Below, in pieces: positions 1 through 11,845 of a stretch of DNA of 64,000 nucleotides. Location: assembly GCF_002078875.1 (NCBI RefSeq), contig NC_034419.1, forward strand, positions 19,469,516 to 19,533,515. Reading direction: 5' to 3'. The notes under the pieces are model-generated. The model saw nothing but the letters and a program-made list of their open reading frames with translations, ran no database searches and was not told where the DNA came from. The translations under genes and the position numbers were made by a program. Numbering within the stretch: position 1 is the stretch's first letter; each line of letters begins with the position of its first letter. The DNA is from Numida meleagris. Lineage: Eukaryota > Chordata > Aves > Galliformes > Numididae.

Positions 1-3000
1 AGGGAGCTGCTCCAGGCTCAGGCTGCAGCGAGCAGGGCTGCTCCACAGCCAGAGCAGCGCACCGCAGCTCGACTGCCTATTTTTCAACAAAACCCCGTAA
101 CTGAATGTAGCCGAGTGCTGCACTCTCCTCACAGAGCTGTGTCAGCGCTACGCTAACTGCCCTGTAAAATAAAAATAAACACCTGTGGGTACGCTAACTG
201 CCTCTATTTGCATTCCTCAGCAGTAGCATCACCTGCCATTCTACTTTGATTTGACAGATTTATTACAGACACCTGCTGCCAGATGGCCAACTCCGCGCTT
301 CAGAATAAGAATTACCGGGTCTTCTCAGACCGAATATTTCACGTTTTGCCGTCACCGTGGCTGTGACCCAGCCTCCCTGCTCTGCCATCGCTGCTCCCTG
401 TCACTGCTCTGACCTGAGCTGGCCACGGCATCTCTCAGGCGGGACACGGCATTGTGAAACGACCACACCACGGTTACATAATAAAGTTTCCAGTTTCACA
501 ACCGCAACAGCCAAAGTTCAGCAAGCTCAGAATAAAGCTCACTGTGAGCTTAAAAGCCCACAGCCTCTTCCTCTCTCCACCCCCTTTTGCTGAAACCCAT
601 CTACCACTTGCGGTGCCGTGCACCCGCAGGACGGAGCAGAGCGGCCGCCCACCCTGGGAGGGCTCCACCCAAACCCCACAATGGGTGCTGTGCAGCTGCT
701 GCCCTCTGCCTCCCCTGTAATTATTCCCCAGTTCTCTCAGTGGAATCTTCTTGGCTAGGAAACATTAATTACAACTCGAAGATAGGTTTAAACTAAGTAT
801 AGATCCCCCTTCAAAACACAAAACAAAGACAGCAAGTTAAAAGAGAACAGTTTCTTTCAGATTTCCTCAAATAACTCCATGCATTTTGCACGTAAGGCAA
901 AACCATCCCATCGGCTTACTGGCTGAATGACAACAATTCTCATGAAAGCCAACTGGACAACCCATACACATTAAAAGCTTAACTCCAGGTTATCAATAGC
1001 TAGAATTTAATGCAAAGAGGGAAGCAAGGCAAGTAAAAGATAAGGGCAGCCTGCACACAGTGTTACTGGTCACTGCAGCTACCTGGGAACCACCATCGGC
1101 ACACTGGCAGTCAGGCTCTCCTCAGCCAGGTCCAATGCAGGTGGCTCCCGCTCGCACCGCAGCACCAAGCAGATGTCAATCAGAAGGAGGTGCCGAGTGC
1201 CCAGACAGCTGCTGAGAAGCCCCAGCCCCTTTGCCCCCAACCCAAGACTGCCTGGCCTCAGGACTCTCATTTGGAGTGTGCTAGCAAGCACCAGAGCTGG
1301 TAGCAGCGTGCACCACCAGATCGCAGGGAGCGCCCAGGACTTGAGCTGCTCAGCAGGGGTCTGCACTGGGGCCTGTTGGACGCCAAGCCCCACGTCTGCA
1401 GAAGATGAGGGCAGGGACACCCAGCACTTCCAGCTGCCCCTCTCCTGCAGACTAGAGCCCAGGTCCCAAAGCGAGCTCTTCCCAAAGCCAATGGCTCAGA
1501 GCCAGCTGTAAAGTCTGCCCTTGCTTTCCTGCGTGGCCCAGGGGAAGCCCACACAGCCATCATTTTCAAAGCTAATTTTAGACATTTAAATAGAGCACAA
1601 AGAAATGGCTCTGTTGCTGTTTGCTTGAGCCTCGTTGCCACACAGGGACCACAGGTGCACACTACATTTACAGACCTACTCCTGTGCAGCCAGTACCCAA
1701 TCACCCTGGAGCCTGCTGATGGGGACCAGGGCGAGCAGCACCCGGCCCCATAGTGCCAGAGCCTCTCCCAGACTCGGGCAGGTGAGAGCTGACAGACTCA
1801 CCTCACCTGTCTCAGTTCTGCTGCCTGCCCTTTCTGTAAGGGAAAAATGGTTTTCATCCATTGGAGACAAAGCCAAAATGCCATGCACCATTCACCAACC
1901 CAAGTCCCCATTCAGCTGCTGCTCTATGCCCACCACTCCCACCGAAGGAGTTCGCAGTGGAACAGCAGTAACTTTGGCTTTGCAGGTTTGTTCAAATTCC
2001 TGTGCTGAAGACAAAGTAACAGGAAGAAGCAACACAACTGCTGGTAACAAAGAGCTCTTCTTTGAAAGCAACAGAAAGGAGCTTCCTTCCGGACAGACAC
2101 CACTTCCTCATTAAACCTCTGAGCCAGACCCCACAGTGTGGGGCACAGCCACGCTGCCACAGCACGTAATGACACCGCGGGCTGGGAGCACCGCAGCACA
2201 GCTCAGACGAGCAGCGCAGCCTCAGCGTTACGCCCCTGCATCCCACGCCCAGCAGCAGCGACGCTTTGAGCATCTCCATTATTGCCTGCCTATTTCTGCA
2301 CTAACATTTACCCTGACGTTCCCCTCCTGTACCAGGTGCGACTCAGAAGGGAGCTCAGGGGAACGTGCCGGCTCTCCTCCTCTGCCCCCAGAGCGGCAGG
2401 GCTGGCAGTTCTCAGCCCCAGCCCGGGGTAACGCGCCCTGATGGGTCTGACGCAGCGTGCTCCGTCCCACGCCGCTGACAGCAGGCTCCTTCAGAGTCAG
2501 AGTGCTGCCTTCACATCTCAGCAGCAGCTTCTCATTGCTTTCTTATTTCTTCCTAGTACTTCTTGAACACGCAAAACCCACAGCTCCCACAGCCTCCTTC
2601 AGGGAGTTGCACAAGGTAACCATGCACTGGGGTAAGACTTTTTCCTGTGATCTGCGTGGGGGTTTCCGAGCCCTCAGGCTGGGGCCCGAGGAGGAAGCAT
2701 CCCCCAACCAGCTCCTGTCCTGCAGCCATCCCCATAAGGACAGTGTTCAGGTTCCTCTCCCTGTCTCCTCTGCACTGCTGCAGCACCACGCGTGTGTTGG
2801 GAGGGAGGGAGCGGAAAAACCACAGCAGCATTCAGGATGCAGACATGCCACAGATTTGCAAGGGATTAACAAAGTTTTCTGCTCTGTTTCCAGCTATCCC
2901 TTTAGACATTCTGTGGCCCTATGAAATTTCTGAGGGAGGAGGAGTTTCAAATCCCAGCTGCAGAATATCCCTCGTGCTCCATCCCACCAAACCTCATCAA

Positions 3001-6000
3001 AACCCTAAATGCCACCAGCATTGTCCCGAAAGCCAGCCCTCACTGAGTGCTGCACAGCCCTCTGCAACGTGCAGCACAGATTCATTCCCCTAGGGCTGCA
3101 GGCTCTTTTCCCCCTATTTCACAGTGCTCTGTGATATTAAGAAGCAACAGACAATGAGAGGAGGGGTTGCATTTTTCCCCTACAAGGCTTCCTCCTTACT
3201 TTCAAGCTAATGAAGGAGTCACTTAGGAAGCCAGGAGGAAGTAATCCAGCTGTGGAAAACAGGGAAGGGACCCAGCAGCCCCAGCAGATGCTGGAAGGGC
3301 CACAGGGAGCTGGGGGCAGAGCACAGCAGAGCAGAGCTGAGCACAGCACAGAGCCCCAGGGTGCACTGAGTGGTCCAGGGGGATCAGCTCAGCACTTGGC
3401 ACCTTTGTTGGCAAATTACCACAGCAGTGATCAATGGCTCTCAATTATGCACATCCTCATACCCCAGATATTATGTAGCTGCTGCTTTGCAGCAATTGTT
3501 TACATTTACATAATGAAAGCACAAAACACAAAACCTTCCAGTTCCTCCATGTACCCACAGCATGTCACAACCCATTAATAAATTCTAGATGGGAGGAATT
3601 AAAAGTGACATCTCTGGAAAAAAATGTTACCCTAATTTACCATCAAAGAGCAATCTGCAGCAAAACCAAGCAGCTGAACCACAACTGCAGCTGCCTTTAA
3701 CCCTTTGGAGATGGCTTGCTTGTCCTGCACCCGCACAGCACAGTGTCCCCAGCAGTGCCTGATGAGCTTTACTCATACTCAAAACCAGATCAGATAAAAT
3801 ACTGAAGGATACCTGCTCTGAGCAATTTAGCAGCAGCTGCAAGGCTGGACTTGATGTCTAAAAAGCCTTTTATCAGGATGCTCTTACTCCCATGGTCGTG
3901 CTTCTCCACCAAGCACCGCTGCAGAATGCAGCCCCAGATTCCACTTTGAGCACAGTATGCAATAGGTTAAAAAAATAATCTTGCAGTTGGGCTGGAATGA
4001 GATGATCTTTAAGGTCCCTTCCAACCTTAGCCATTCTATGATAACCCCAAAACTGTCAACCTCCCTAGCCCCTCTAAGGACAAACGATGACACAAAACAC
4101 CGTTCTGGTGACTGAGCTGATCAGGACTCCCAGGGACGCGTGAGTTCTGCTACAATTTAAGCCTCCAGGAACAAACGTAAGTGAAATCACAGATCCCCAG
4201 GACGCAATTGCAAAGCTTCCCCCTGATTAAAAGCAGGCACTGGCTTTGGCAGGCTGCAGACAGAGCCGCTGCTACTTCACCTCTCTGGGCAGAAGATGGG
4301 GAAGGGAGGAACAAGGAGCAACAATTTCTATACAGTATAAGGAGATGGAGGAAAAGCAAACACTAAGAAATAATCCAGTTGAAGGGATGAAATACTTCAT
4401 CATCTTGACCTGGTTGAAGATTGAATTACTACAAGAAAAATACTTCCAACATCCATACCCTCATTTGCGTGTTGACTGGATTTGTCCTGCAGTTTACAAT
4501 GATGAAAACCACTGCAGCCTTGTGAAGGCAGGACGGCCTCAGTGCATGGCTCAAAACTGAGTTCACGGTAAAATGAAAATGGGAAGGAGATTTTGACAGC
4601 TTAGAATTAATCAGGACTGGAAAAGGGATGACATCTCACATCAGAACAAGTCCTAACCTGCCCTTGTGGCTTAATTTCTAGGTCAGATCTATAAACTGGA
4701 GGAGCTAGTCATAAAAATATCACATTCAATTTACTCTCCAGCTGGGCTAAAATTTGAAGATAACCACTGACTTCAGAACTCCTTTCCTGTGTGGAGTCAT
4801 CCCACAGGACTTGCCCTCCTCCTTCAACTGCAGTTCTCCACCGACCCACTGAAAACAAGCTACAGAAATTAAGAACATCAGTGATGGCCCTGACAGAAGG
4901 CCCAGGCAGCGCAGCACGGGAGCCCCAGGAGCTGCAGGCCCACAACCCCAGAGCCCAGGTTTGTGCCCCACTGCCACCAGTAACTACCGATGGGGACAAC
5001 TCCTTCACAAGTCTTTCTGACAGCCTGAGGACTCAGGTTACCCATATGGCTTCCAAAAATATAATGTGAGGCTGCAGATGTAACATCATCCATAATAACT
5101 CAAATGTGATAAAATAGATGTAGTAATAACATCATAAAAAGTCTTTCCTTTTCACCTTCCCCTTTCAGCAGACTTTGTCAGCTTGCTGTTCATCCTTTTT
5201 CCAAATGATTACAAACTCCACTAAAGTTCTCCTCCCTCTGGTTCTCTGCCTTTAATCAGTCACTCATGCAGAAAACAAGCGCTCCTTCCTTACTCTTCAA
5301 CAACTTTTCTTCAAGAACTTCGAGGGCCTTTTCCAAACGCTGTAAGACACTGAAGGTACCATGCCAACCTGCTCTCGTGATCGCTGACTCCTGAAAACAC
5401 TTTCACCAGGCTTCCAAGGCATGACTTTCCTCTTCAGAAAGCCACGCTCACTCCCCTTGGTTGTACTTGGCTGTACATCTGTAATCCTGCTTTTTACTAA
5501 AGTTTCAACCAACAAGTAAGTCTGTTTTTAAAGCCAGATTGCTGTTCTGCTCTCTGAAGCCCTCCAGGAGTCTTTAAACAAAAAAAGAAGTCATCACATT
5601 TTCCGCCCTCTGTTACTCCAGCACTGACGCCAGTTTCGGCATTAGGTCACACGTCACTGCTAGTCACTTCAGAGCTTTATATCTCATTTCTTTAAAACTC
5701 TTGGAGAAAGAGTATCTGGAAAGAACTCTAAGCAACAGTCCCTTGCATTGGTTTGCTCTAAAACATCCACTGGCAGTTTGGCTGGGTGAGGTTCCTGCAG
5801 CTGGTGCTGCTTCCCTGCCCCCAAGCAGATCTCCACGCATTTCCATTCTGATCACCCAGCCGAAGCCAGGCAGCCTTTGGCTGTTACCTCCTGCTCTTTA
5901 TGCACTCCAGACATCTATTCTCCTTCACATCCTGCGGCCCATTTCTTTCTTGTGATTTTGGAGACATTTTTATTAGCTTTATGTCTTTAGCAAGCTGCCT

Positions 6001-6511
6001 TGGAGGATTTTATTTGGCTGCCTTACTACGGTGATACATTTTGAAGTTCCGGAGTTCCAGCTCCTCGCTGGTTTTCTCACTGAGTTGGGACATGTACTTA
6101 GAAAGTCTCCCTGCTTTCTACCAATGCTCTCCTACACCTACCCACACCACCACGGGGCAGAGGCAACAGCCAGCGCCCGGACACCAACACTGCTGCTGCA
6201 GCTCTGGGTCCTTTGCTTCTCCGCCAGCTAAAGCCTGCTGGTGTGCTGGACCAGGACCACAAACCCATGGTGTTCTCCAACTGGTCTCAAGCCTTTTTAC
6301 TAGGATTTTTCACAGGGTTTTATAGTGCTAAGCCAGAAATATGGCTAAGCACAGTCTCAAAAAAAAAAGTCAGATGCCAAAGAAGTAGATTCATTTTCCA
6401 CCTTCAAGAAAGCCTCCAGTTCATGTAGAAGTCCACAACAGATTTTTTTTTTTTAAATTAAAACCTAAGGACAGATCCAACTGCACAGAGCTCCCAGCAC
6501 AGCAGCGTTAC
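1..6511 (-). other. SRGAP3: SRGAP3 intron 3 (partial)
   Basis: This stretch lies downstream of the exon 3 donor and contains no further SRGAP3 exon that I can recognise. The next family segment (SKEIG onward, including the TVMKTYHMYHAES block) is absent from all minus-strand frames. It holds one CR1 tail near 4 kb. The rest is unannotated single-copy-looking DNA, including AGCACAGC-rich low-complexity sequence around 3310-3355. The open frames here, the longest about 160 codons, have no recognisable protein character. Confidence 0.85.
3985..4044 (+). mobile_element. CR1 LINE 3' end fragment
   Basis: This holds the conserved CR1 tail: GAGATGATCTTTAAGGTCCC, then TTCCAACCTTAGCCATTCTA and TGATA. 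That is the standard end of chicken CR1 elements, which terminate in short ATTCTATGA-like repeats instead of poly(A). Only the last 60 bases or so are clear. It is a 5'-truncated dead copy in SRGAP3 intron 3, antisense to the gene. Confidence 0.88.
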
Positions 6512-6674
6512 CTTCTTGAAGAGCCTGATGACATCCTCACTGATCTGCGACAGCCGCACGATGACGTTGTTTGTGAAGATGTCATTCAGGGTAGCGTGAT
6601 CCCTGCTCTCCCGACGGGTCTGCGTCAGAACCAGGTACCAGCAGTTCACAGGGGAAAGGAGGTGCTGATCCTTC
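6512..6674 (-). CDS. SRGAP3: SRGAP3 coding exon 3 (F-BAR domain)
   Basis: On the minus strand this 163-base exon encodes 54 codons after one base that completes the preceding split Lys codon. The protein starts KDQHLLSPVNCWYLVL, passes through TRRESRDHATLND and ends ISEDVIRLFKK, about residues 87-140 of srGAP3. This is helical F-BAR sequence used for dimerisation and for sensing membrane curvature. The acceptor is a long T-rich tract followed by CCCCTAG, just above 6674. The donor is AAG|GTAACG at 6511. From memory of mammalian srGAP3, a few positions differ (His for Tyr after KDQ; Thr-Gln where mammals have His-Gln; Thr for Met after DIF). These are ordinary substitutions and do not break the frame. 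Confidence 0.97.
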
Positions 6675-8616
6675 CTAGGGGAATTTGAAAAAAAAAAAAA
6701 ACAGAAGGGGCAACAGAACAAGTCAGGAAGGCATGCAGTTTTCCAGTGGTCATCCCTTCAACAGCACCATGCCGGGCCCCTTCCCATCTCACCCCACTGC
6801 CCCGCACCCCAAGACAGGCACCGAGCAAAGGCCTGTGCAGGCCCCGCTGCTCACAGAGCCCAAGTAATCCGCAGGTGGGGGTTTGCTGAAAGCTGACAAA
6901 GCAAACAGAGCGGGGGGAGTGCAGATCCCCCACAGCCACACAGCAGTCTGAAGCCCCACTGCCCAGGTCAGGGCCCAGAGTCGGCCGCCACCTCAGCTCC
7001 CCCGCACAGCCATGCAGAGCATGCCCTGGGATGGAGCCGAGGCCAGGCCCTGCGAGCTGCAGCCCCAGGAGGCACCGGGGGAATCCACGTCCACATGGCC
7101 CCTCCAGCCCCGAGCACAGCACAGTCCCACTGCTCCTTCTCACTCCGTTCTATTAATGCAGCTGCCACTTCCACTGCAGAGCAGAGCCCATTCACCACGC
7201 AATCTGTTACACCACATTCAGTCCACTAAACAGTGCTCAAGAAAACATTTTAAATCCAATTCTAACATGAAGTGTCTGCGCACAAAATCCATATATTTGT
7301 GTGTGCTGAATGTTTACTGTGGTGTTCATCCAACACACGCATGCAGACAACAGACCTCCATGAAGCACAGCACACATCAGGTCACTATATGGGCAGGCAC
7401 AGAGCCACGGCACCACGTGGGCAAGCACATCAGCACCCGGCTGCAGCCTGCACCACACGGCTGAGGAGCAGCAGGCAGCACGGAACCGCAACTCCCTGCG
7501 AGCAGAGTTCTGTGTGAGTCAACTGCAAACCCCTGCTCACCAGAGAGACGAAGTAAACAGATTAAATGGGATTTACTAATATGGAATAAATAGGATTTAG
7601 TAATGTAACAGCAGAAACTGCTGTTCTTGCAGTTGAAACAGGAAAAAATAATCGCAGGAGGTTATAAAGAGACTGTGAAGAGTCAGGGATTAGTGAGGCT
7701 AAGTGCCTCTGACAGGCAAAAATCTCCATTTCCTAGGAAAGTGGCTGTGCTCGCTGGCCAATGGATTGAATGACACCAGGTCCACCCACAGCAAAGGGCG
7801 CGCGCTCCCCGCTGCATTCAGGGACACAGCCGCCAGAGAGACGAGCGCTCTGGGACACGAAGGCCAGGAATGGCAGCGCTGTGGGGGAAGCAGCTGTGTG
7901 GTGCCAGGGCCCGGGGCCACGGCACAGCAGCACTGCGCCCAGGACCCTCAGCGGGCACACAGGGCATCCTGTTCCTTTTTTTGCATGGGTGTTTTTTTTT
8001 TTAATTTCTCTTGTTCCATCCATGTTTGAGAGTGTGCTTATTGTCAAGAGAGGCTGCTGTTGGAAACTTGCACATATTCACACATTCAAAGATTTTTCAC
8101 CATGAATTTGCGTTTCACACTCTTCCAGATCCAGTTCGTACTTCCTATTGCAAAACTTTGTTTTAAAATATTTACACAGAAAACATACATATTTCATTTT
8201 CAAGAAGTGTAATAAATCACATTTCCGCAAGCTGCTTCCAAGCCTGAAAGCAGATCTATCTGCAACGTGGCGCATTCTGACACCAAGAGATTGATGTAGC
8301 ACCCGGGTTATAGAAGGGGCCGGCATTGTGTGCACCACCAAGCCGGCAGCTGGAGCCGGGCCTCCCAGAGAACAACACGAGGGGCCAGCCACCTGCCTCA
8401 GCCCCACCTCGTGCTTTTATTTTACTGCTCGAAGAAGCGAGTAGCAAGCAGAGGTCTGCGATGCTGCTGGAGGCTCTTTGTGAACTCCACACAGTGGTGA
8501 CACAGACAAGGGCCCCGCCAATGCTATTCAGTTTAATCCACTTTTGGACTCTGCAGCTGCAAAAACCCACTCGAGCCCACTGCTCTGCTACCCTCTGCTC
8601 TGCGATGCTCACTTAC
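6675..8616 (-). other. SRGAP3: SRGAP3 intron 2
   Basis: An intron of 1942 bases between two securely placed exons, with a GTAAGT donor and a CCCCTAG acceptor. The acceptor-side polypyrimidine tract appears as the A-run at 6688-6701 on the plus strand. I see no recognisable repeat, RNA gene or alternative exon inside it. Confidence 0.9.
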
Positions 8617-8809
8617 TTGAACTGGTGCTCACGGGAGCCACGGATCTTGGAGGAGAAGCGCTCGGCCAGCTTCTCCAGGCTGCGGGAGTACTCCAGCTCG
8701 ATCTCGGCCTTCCTGCGGAAGAACTCCTGCAGGTCCTGCAGCAGCTGCAGGCGCGACTCCGACTGCTGCTCCAAGCATTTGAACTGCTCCACCAGCTGCG
8801 TGCGGATCT
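8617..8809 (-). CDS. SRGAP3: SRGAP3 coding exon 2 (start of F-BAR domain)
   Basis: This 193-base minus-strand exon begins with the last two bases of a split Glu codon, then reads IRTQLVEQFKCLEQQSESR and RLQLLQDLQEFFRRKAEIEL, and ends REHQFK with the final Lys split across the intron. It covers about residues 23-86 of srGAP3 and forms the first long coiled helix of the F-BAR domain. The acceptor is pyrimidine-rich and ends GCCCCCAG (8810-8811 carry the AG). The donor is CAA|GTAAGT at 8611-8616, an almost perfect consensus. The phase at both ends matches exon 3 and the expected exon 1, whose last codon should end in a lone G. Phe in LVEQFKC separates srGAP3 from srGAP1 (Gln) and srGAP2 (Met). 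Confidence 0.98.
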
Positions 8810-11787
8810 CTGGGGGCACACGAGGAAGAGAAAACTGGGTAAGTAGCAGTCCTGCACGGGAGGGCCGTCCCACCTTCTTAGAGCTAGTCACCCTCAATTC
8901 AAAGGGTAACAAAGTAAACAGAACGAGAGCTGGAGAATCCCATTCACCAGTCTCACATTAAAAACCTGTTCTTTGTCAAAATAAGCATCTACATAAGCAC
9001 ACAGAACTCAACCTGCAAAGCTGCCCAGTTGCCACTCTGAAGGTCAATGATGCTCTCACTTTATCCATGCCTGCCTGCAGAATGCACCAACACAGTTGCC
9101 CATGAGCAGTCCCCCAGTGCAGCTCCAGCCCGAAGGGCTCAGAGCCCCATGGCCACAGCACTGCGCTGTCCTGCCCAATCCTTATTCCACGCTGGATGCT
9201 GAACTGGTAATTTCTTGAACAGTAACCATGCACTGAACCAACAGAAATCAGAGACGAGTCACAGACAGCTCTGAGCTCCTCCAGTGAGCAAGGATCCCAC
9301 AAGGAGGAGGTTCCAGCTGCCACTGTAAGAACTGTTTGTCAGCATCTCCTCCTGTAACAAACACAGTGCCAGGCAGGGCCTGCCAGGTGAGCTCTGAGCT
9401 GTGAACAAGGACACCTGCAGCAACCTCATCACTGCTTAATTGAACAGGGGCACTAATGGGACCAGAAGCTGCAGGCTCCGTGAAGGTCACCTAAAAAGAC
9501 AGAGCACCTTGGAAACAGTGAATGTGCTGAGGAGGCTCTATAGTGGTCATGCAGGCGGACAGGGCAGCTCTGCTCCCTGAGGAGCTGGTGCAGAAGGACT
9601 GCAGGGACAGCCACGCACAGCACCAGCCCCACAGCCCCAGCAGGTGGGGCAGGACAGGACACAAGGCAACACCGGCTGGTGTGCAGTGCTGCTCTGGGGT
9701 CCATCAGGCAGCGCTGCTGCCGTCCACTAGCACTACTGGACAAGGAGCAGCTGCCTTGAATTAAGCCTCCTGAAAACCCCCAGTACGTTCCCACAGCAGT
9801 ACCAGTTCCTAACAAAGCACTGTTAAAGCCTTCACACTCCCTGCTGATGAGAGCTTCCTTCCCACGCAAGGTCAGTGGAAGTTTCGTTACGTCCCATATG
9901 GATTTTGCATTCCCACTCCCGCTGCTGCCAACACAGGACTTGCTTCACAGCTCTCTGCTCTGCTGAGCCCATTTGATAGAGGCTTTTTTTAAAACACAAT
10001 TCTGATCTCTAGCTCTTCACAGAGAATTACAGCCTGAGGTGCTTTCTAGAACAGTTCTTAACAGTCATGGCAATGCACAGATACAAAGCACACCAATAAA
10101 GCTTCTCCAGTCTTTTCAATTCCCTATCTTGCTACTTCTCCCCAGGTCTGAGCTCGCTGCCCGTTTCACCCTTACTCCTGATGCAGACAGCTGCCCGCAG
10201 CTCCAGGCCGCCCAGCACAGCGCAGGCACTGCCCGGAGCACCACCAGCAGCACCGCCAAGCACACACAGCACAGCGCCGGGACCTGCAGCCACCACATGG
10301 AGCGGAGGGGACCATCAGCCTGCAGGAGTTGTTGCTGCATTTTACATGGAAAAGGTTGGCAGCAGAAAACAAAACTAAGGGTTGTGGCATAATTAATGCA
10401 GGAGAAAGCAAAGCATGGCAGAAACTGGTACGGCTGGTCCCATTTCCACACGAGCTGGTCTGACTTGCAATACACAAAACCACAGTGCCAATTAACCCCC
10501 AAACAAGCTGTTCTGCAACCAGCATGCCAAAGACTTCCCCATGTTCCCTCCAACTCTGCTGGGCAATCAGCTTTCACCATTTGCTGGTTATCTCCCAAGT
10601 TTTGTTTGGTCCTCTATACGAAAGTAGTTTTCAGTATGAGCACTCCTGCTATTTACAATGCAGAATGAGAGGCAGAAAATTATTTCCTTGGCTCTGCTGA
10701 AATGCAGTGGCAGGGATAGTGAAGAAAACAAAATTCCTTGGCAAACAAAGGCTCAGCAGCAGCATTTGGGACGAATGGCAGGACCCTGCCGAGACACGGA
10801 GCAGCTGCACCCAGCACTGCTGACGTGGCTTTGGTGACTGCTCTCCCTGCTCTCGGGGCAGTGGGCACCACGCAGGCCAGGCTCGGGGTGCTGGCTGTGC
10901 ACCTTCAGATCCTGCAGCCCACACCCCGCAGCACAGCCAGCCCTGCATGCTCTGGGGCTGCAGGCAGGGACCTCCCAGCATGCCACCAAGGAGCGCAGCA
11001 AGGCGCTGCCCTGACTTCAGAGCAGCAGTGCTGGGCCGATGCAGACGTGCTGGCCAGCAGATCAGGGTGAACCTCACTTTTTCCTATCCTGGTCCGCTTG
11101 TCTCACCCCTTTCCCAGCGAGGACACTACTGGCAGGATGCACACAGTCGGAGCGTGACTACATGCCTTCAAATAGCAAACCTCTGACCACACGGATGATG
11201 CAGTACTTCACAAAGAACAAAATTCCTCTGGACTAACTGTGGCCAATTTGAGCCCTTGTTTCACCAGCAACATGCTTGTGTGGAGAGGTCAGGATGAACC
11301 CGGCACGCTCGGTTCCAGCTCAGCATTAACGTGTTGCTGCTCAACCGGCTCCGCCCGCACTTCACTGAAGTTTATTTTCCATATGGTTTCATCTTTCTAA
11401 AATCGAACAGTGAAACCTTAGACAAACGCCACCAGTGCAATACAGCCTTTGCCAGAGGTATCCGCTCTTATTATTCCCATATTATTTGTGTCCTTACATA
11501 GTTGATATATTCTCCTGGGCAGGAGGAACTCTGAGTTTCAGACGTTCACAAACACCACTTTGAAATCCAGGCCCCAGCTGAGACTGTGGCAAAGCTCCCA
11601 CCGAGCTCAGCGCAGCAAACTTCATCCCCCAGCAGTGCATAGCGAGACAGCAGCATTCCCCAGAGGCAGTTTCACAAGCCTGCCCCTCTCCCAGTTACCC
11701 TGGCTCCCATGCTCCCTACCTCAAATGCAACAAGGGCTGGGCTCCCCAGTGGCCCCAACCCCAGGGGAACACACAGCGCAGCAGTGC

Positions 11788-11845
11788 TGGTTGTACCTGA
11801 TGACCTTACAGGTCTTCTCCAACCTAAACAACTCTACAATCCTAC
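11788..11845 (+). mobile_element. CR1 LINE 3' end fragment
   Basis: The order GATGACCTTACAGGTCTTCT, CCAACCTAAACAACTCTAC, AATCCTACGA follows the CR1 3' terminal consensus with scattered changes. It is 5'-truncated with no coding part. It lies in SRGAP3 intron 1, antisense to the gene. Confidence 0.85.
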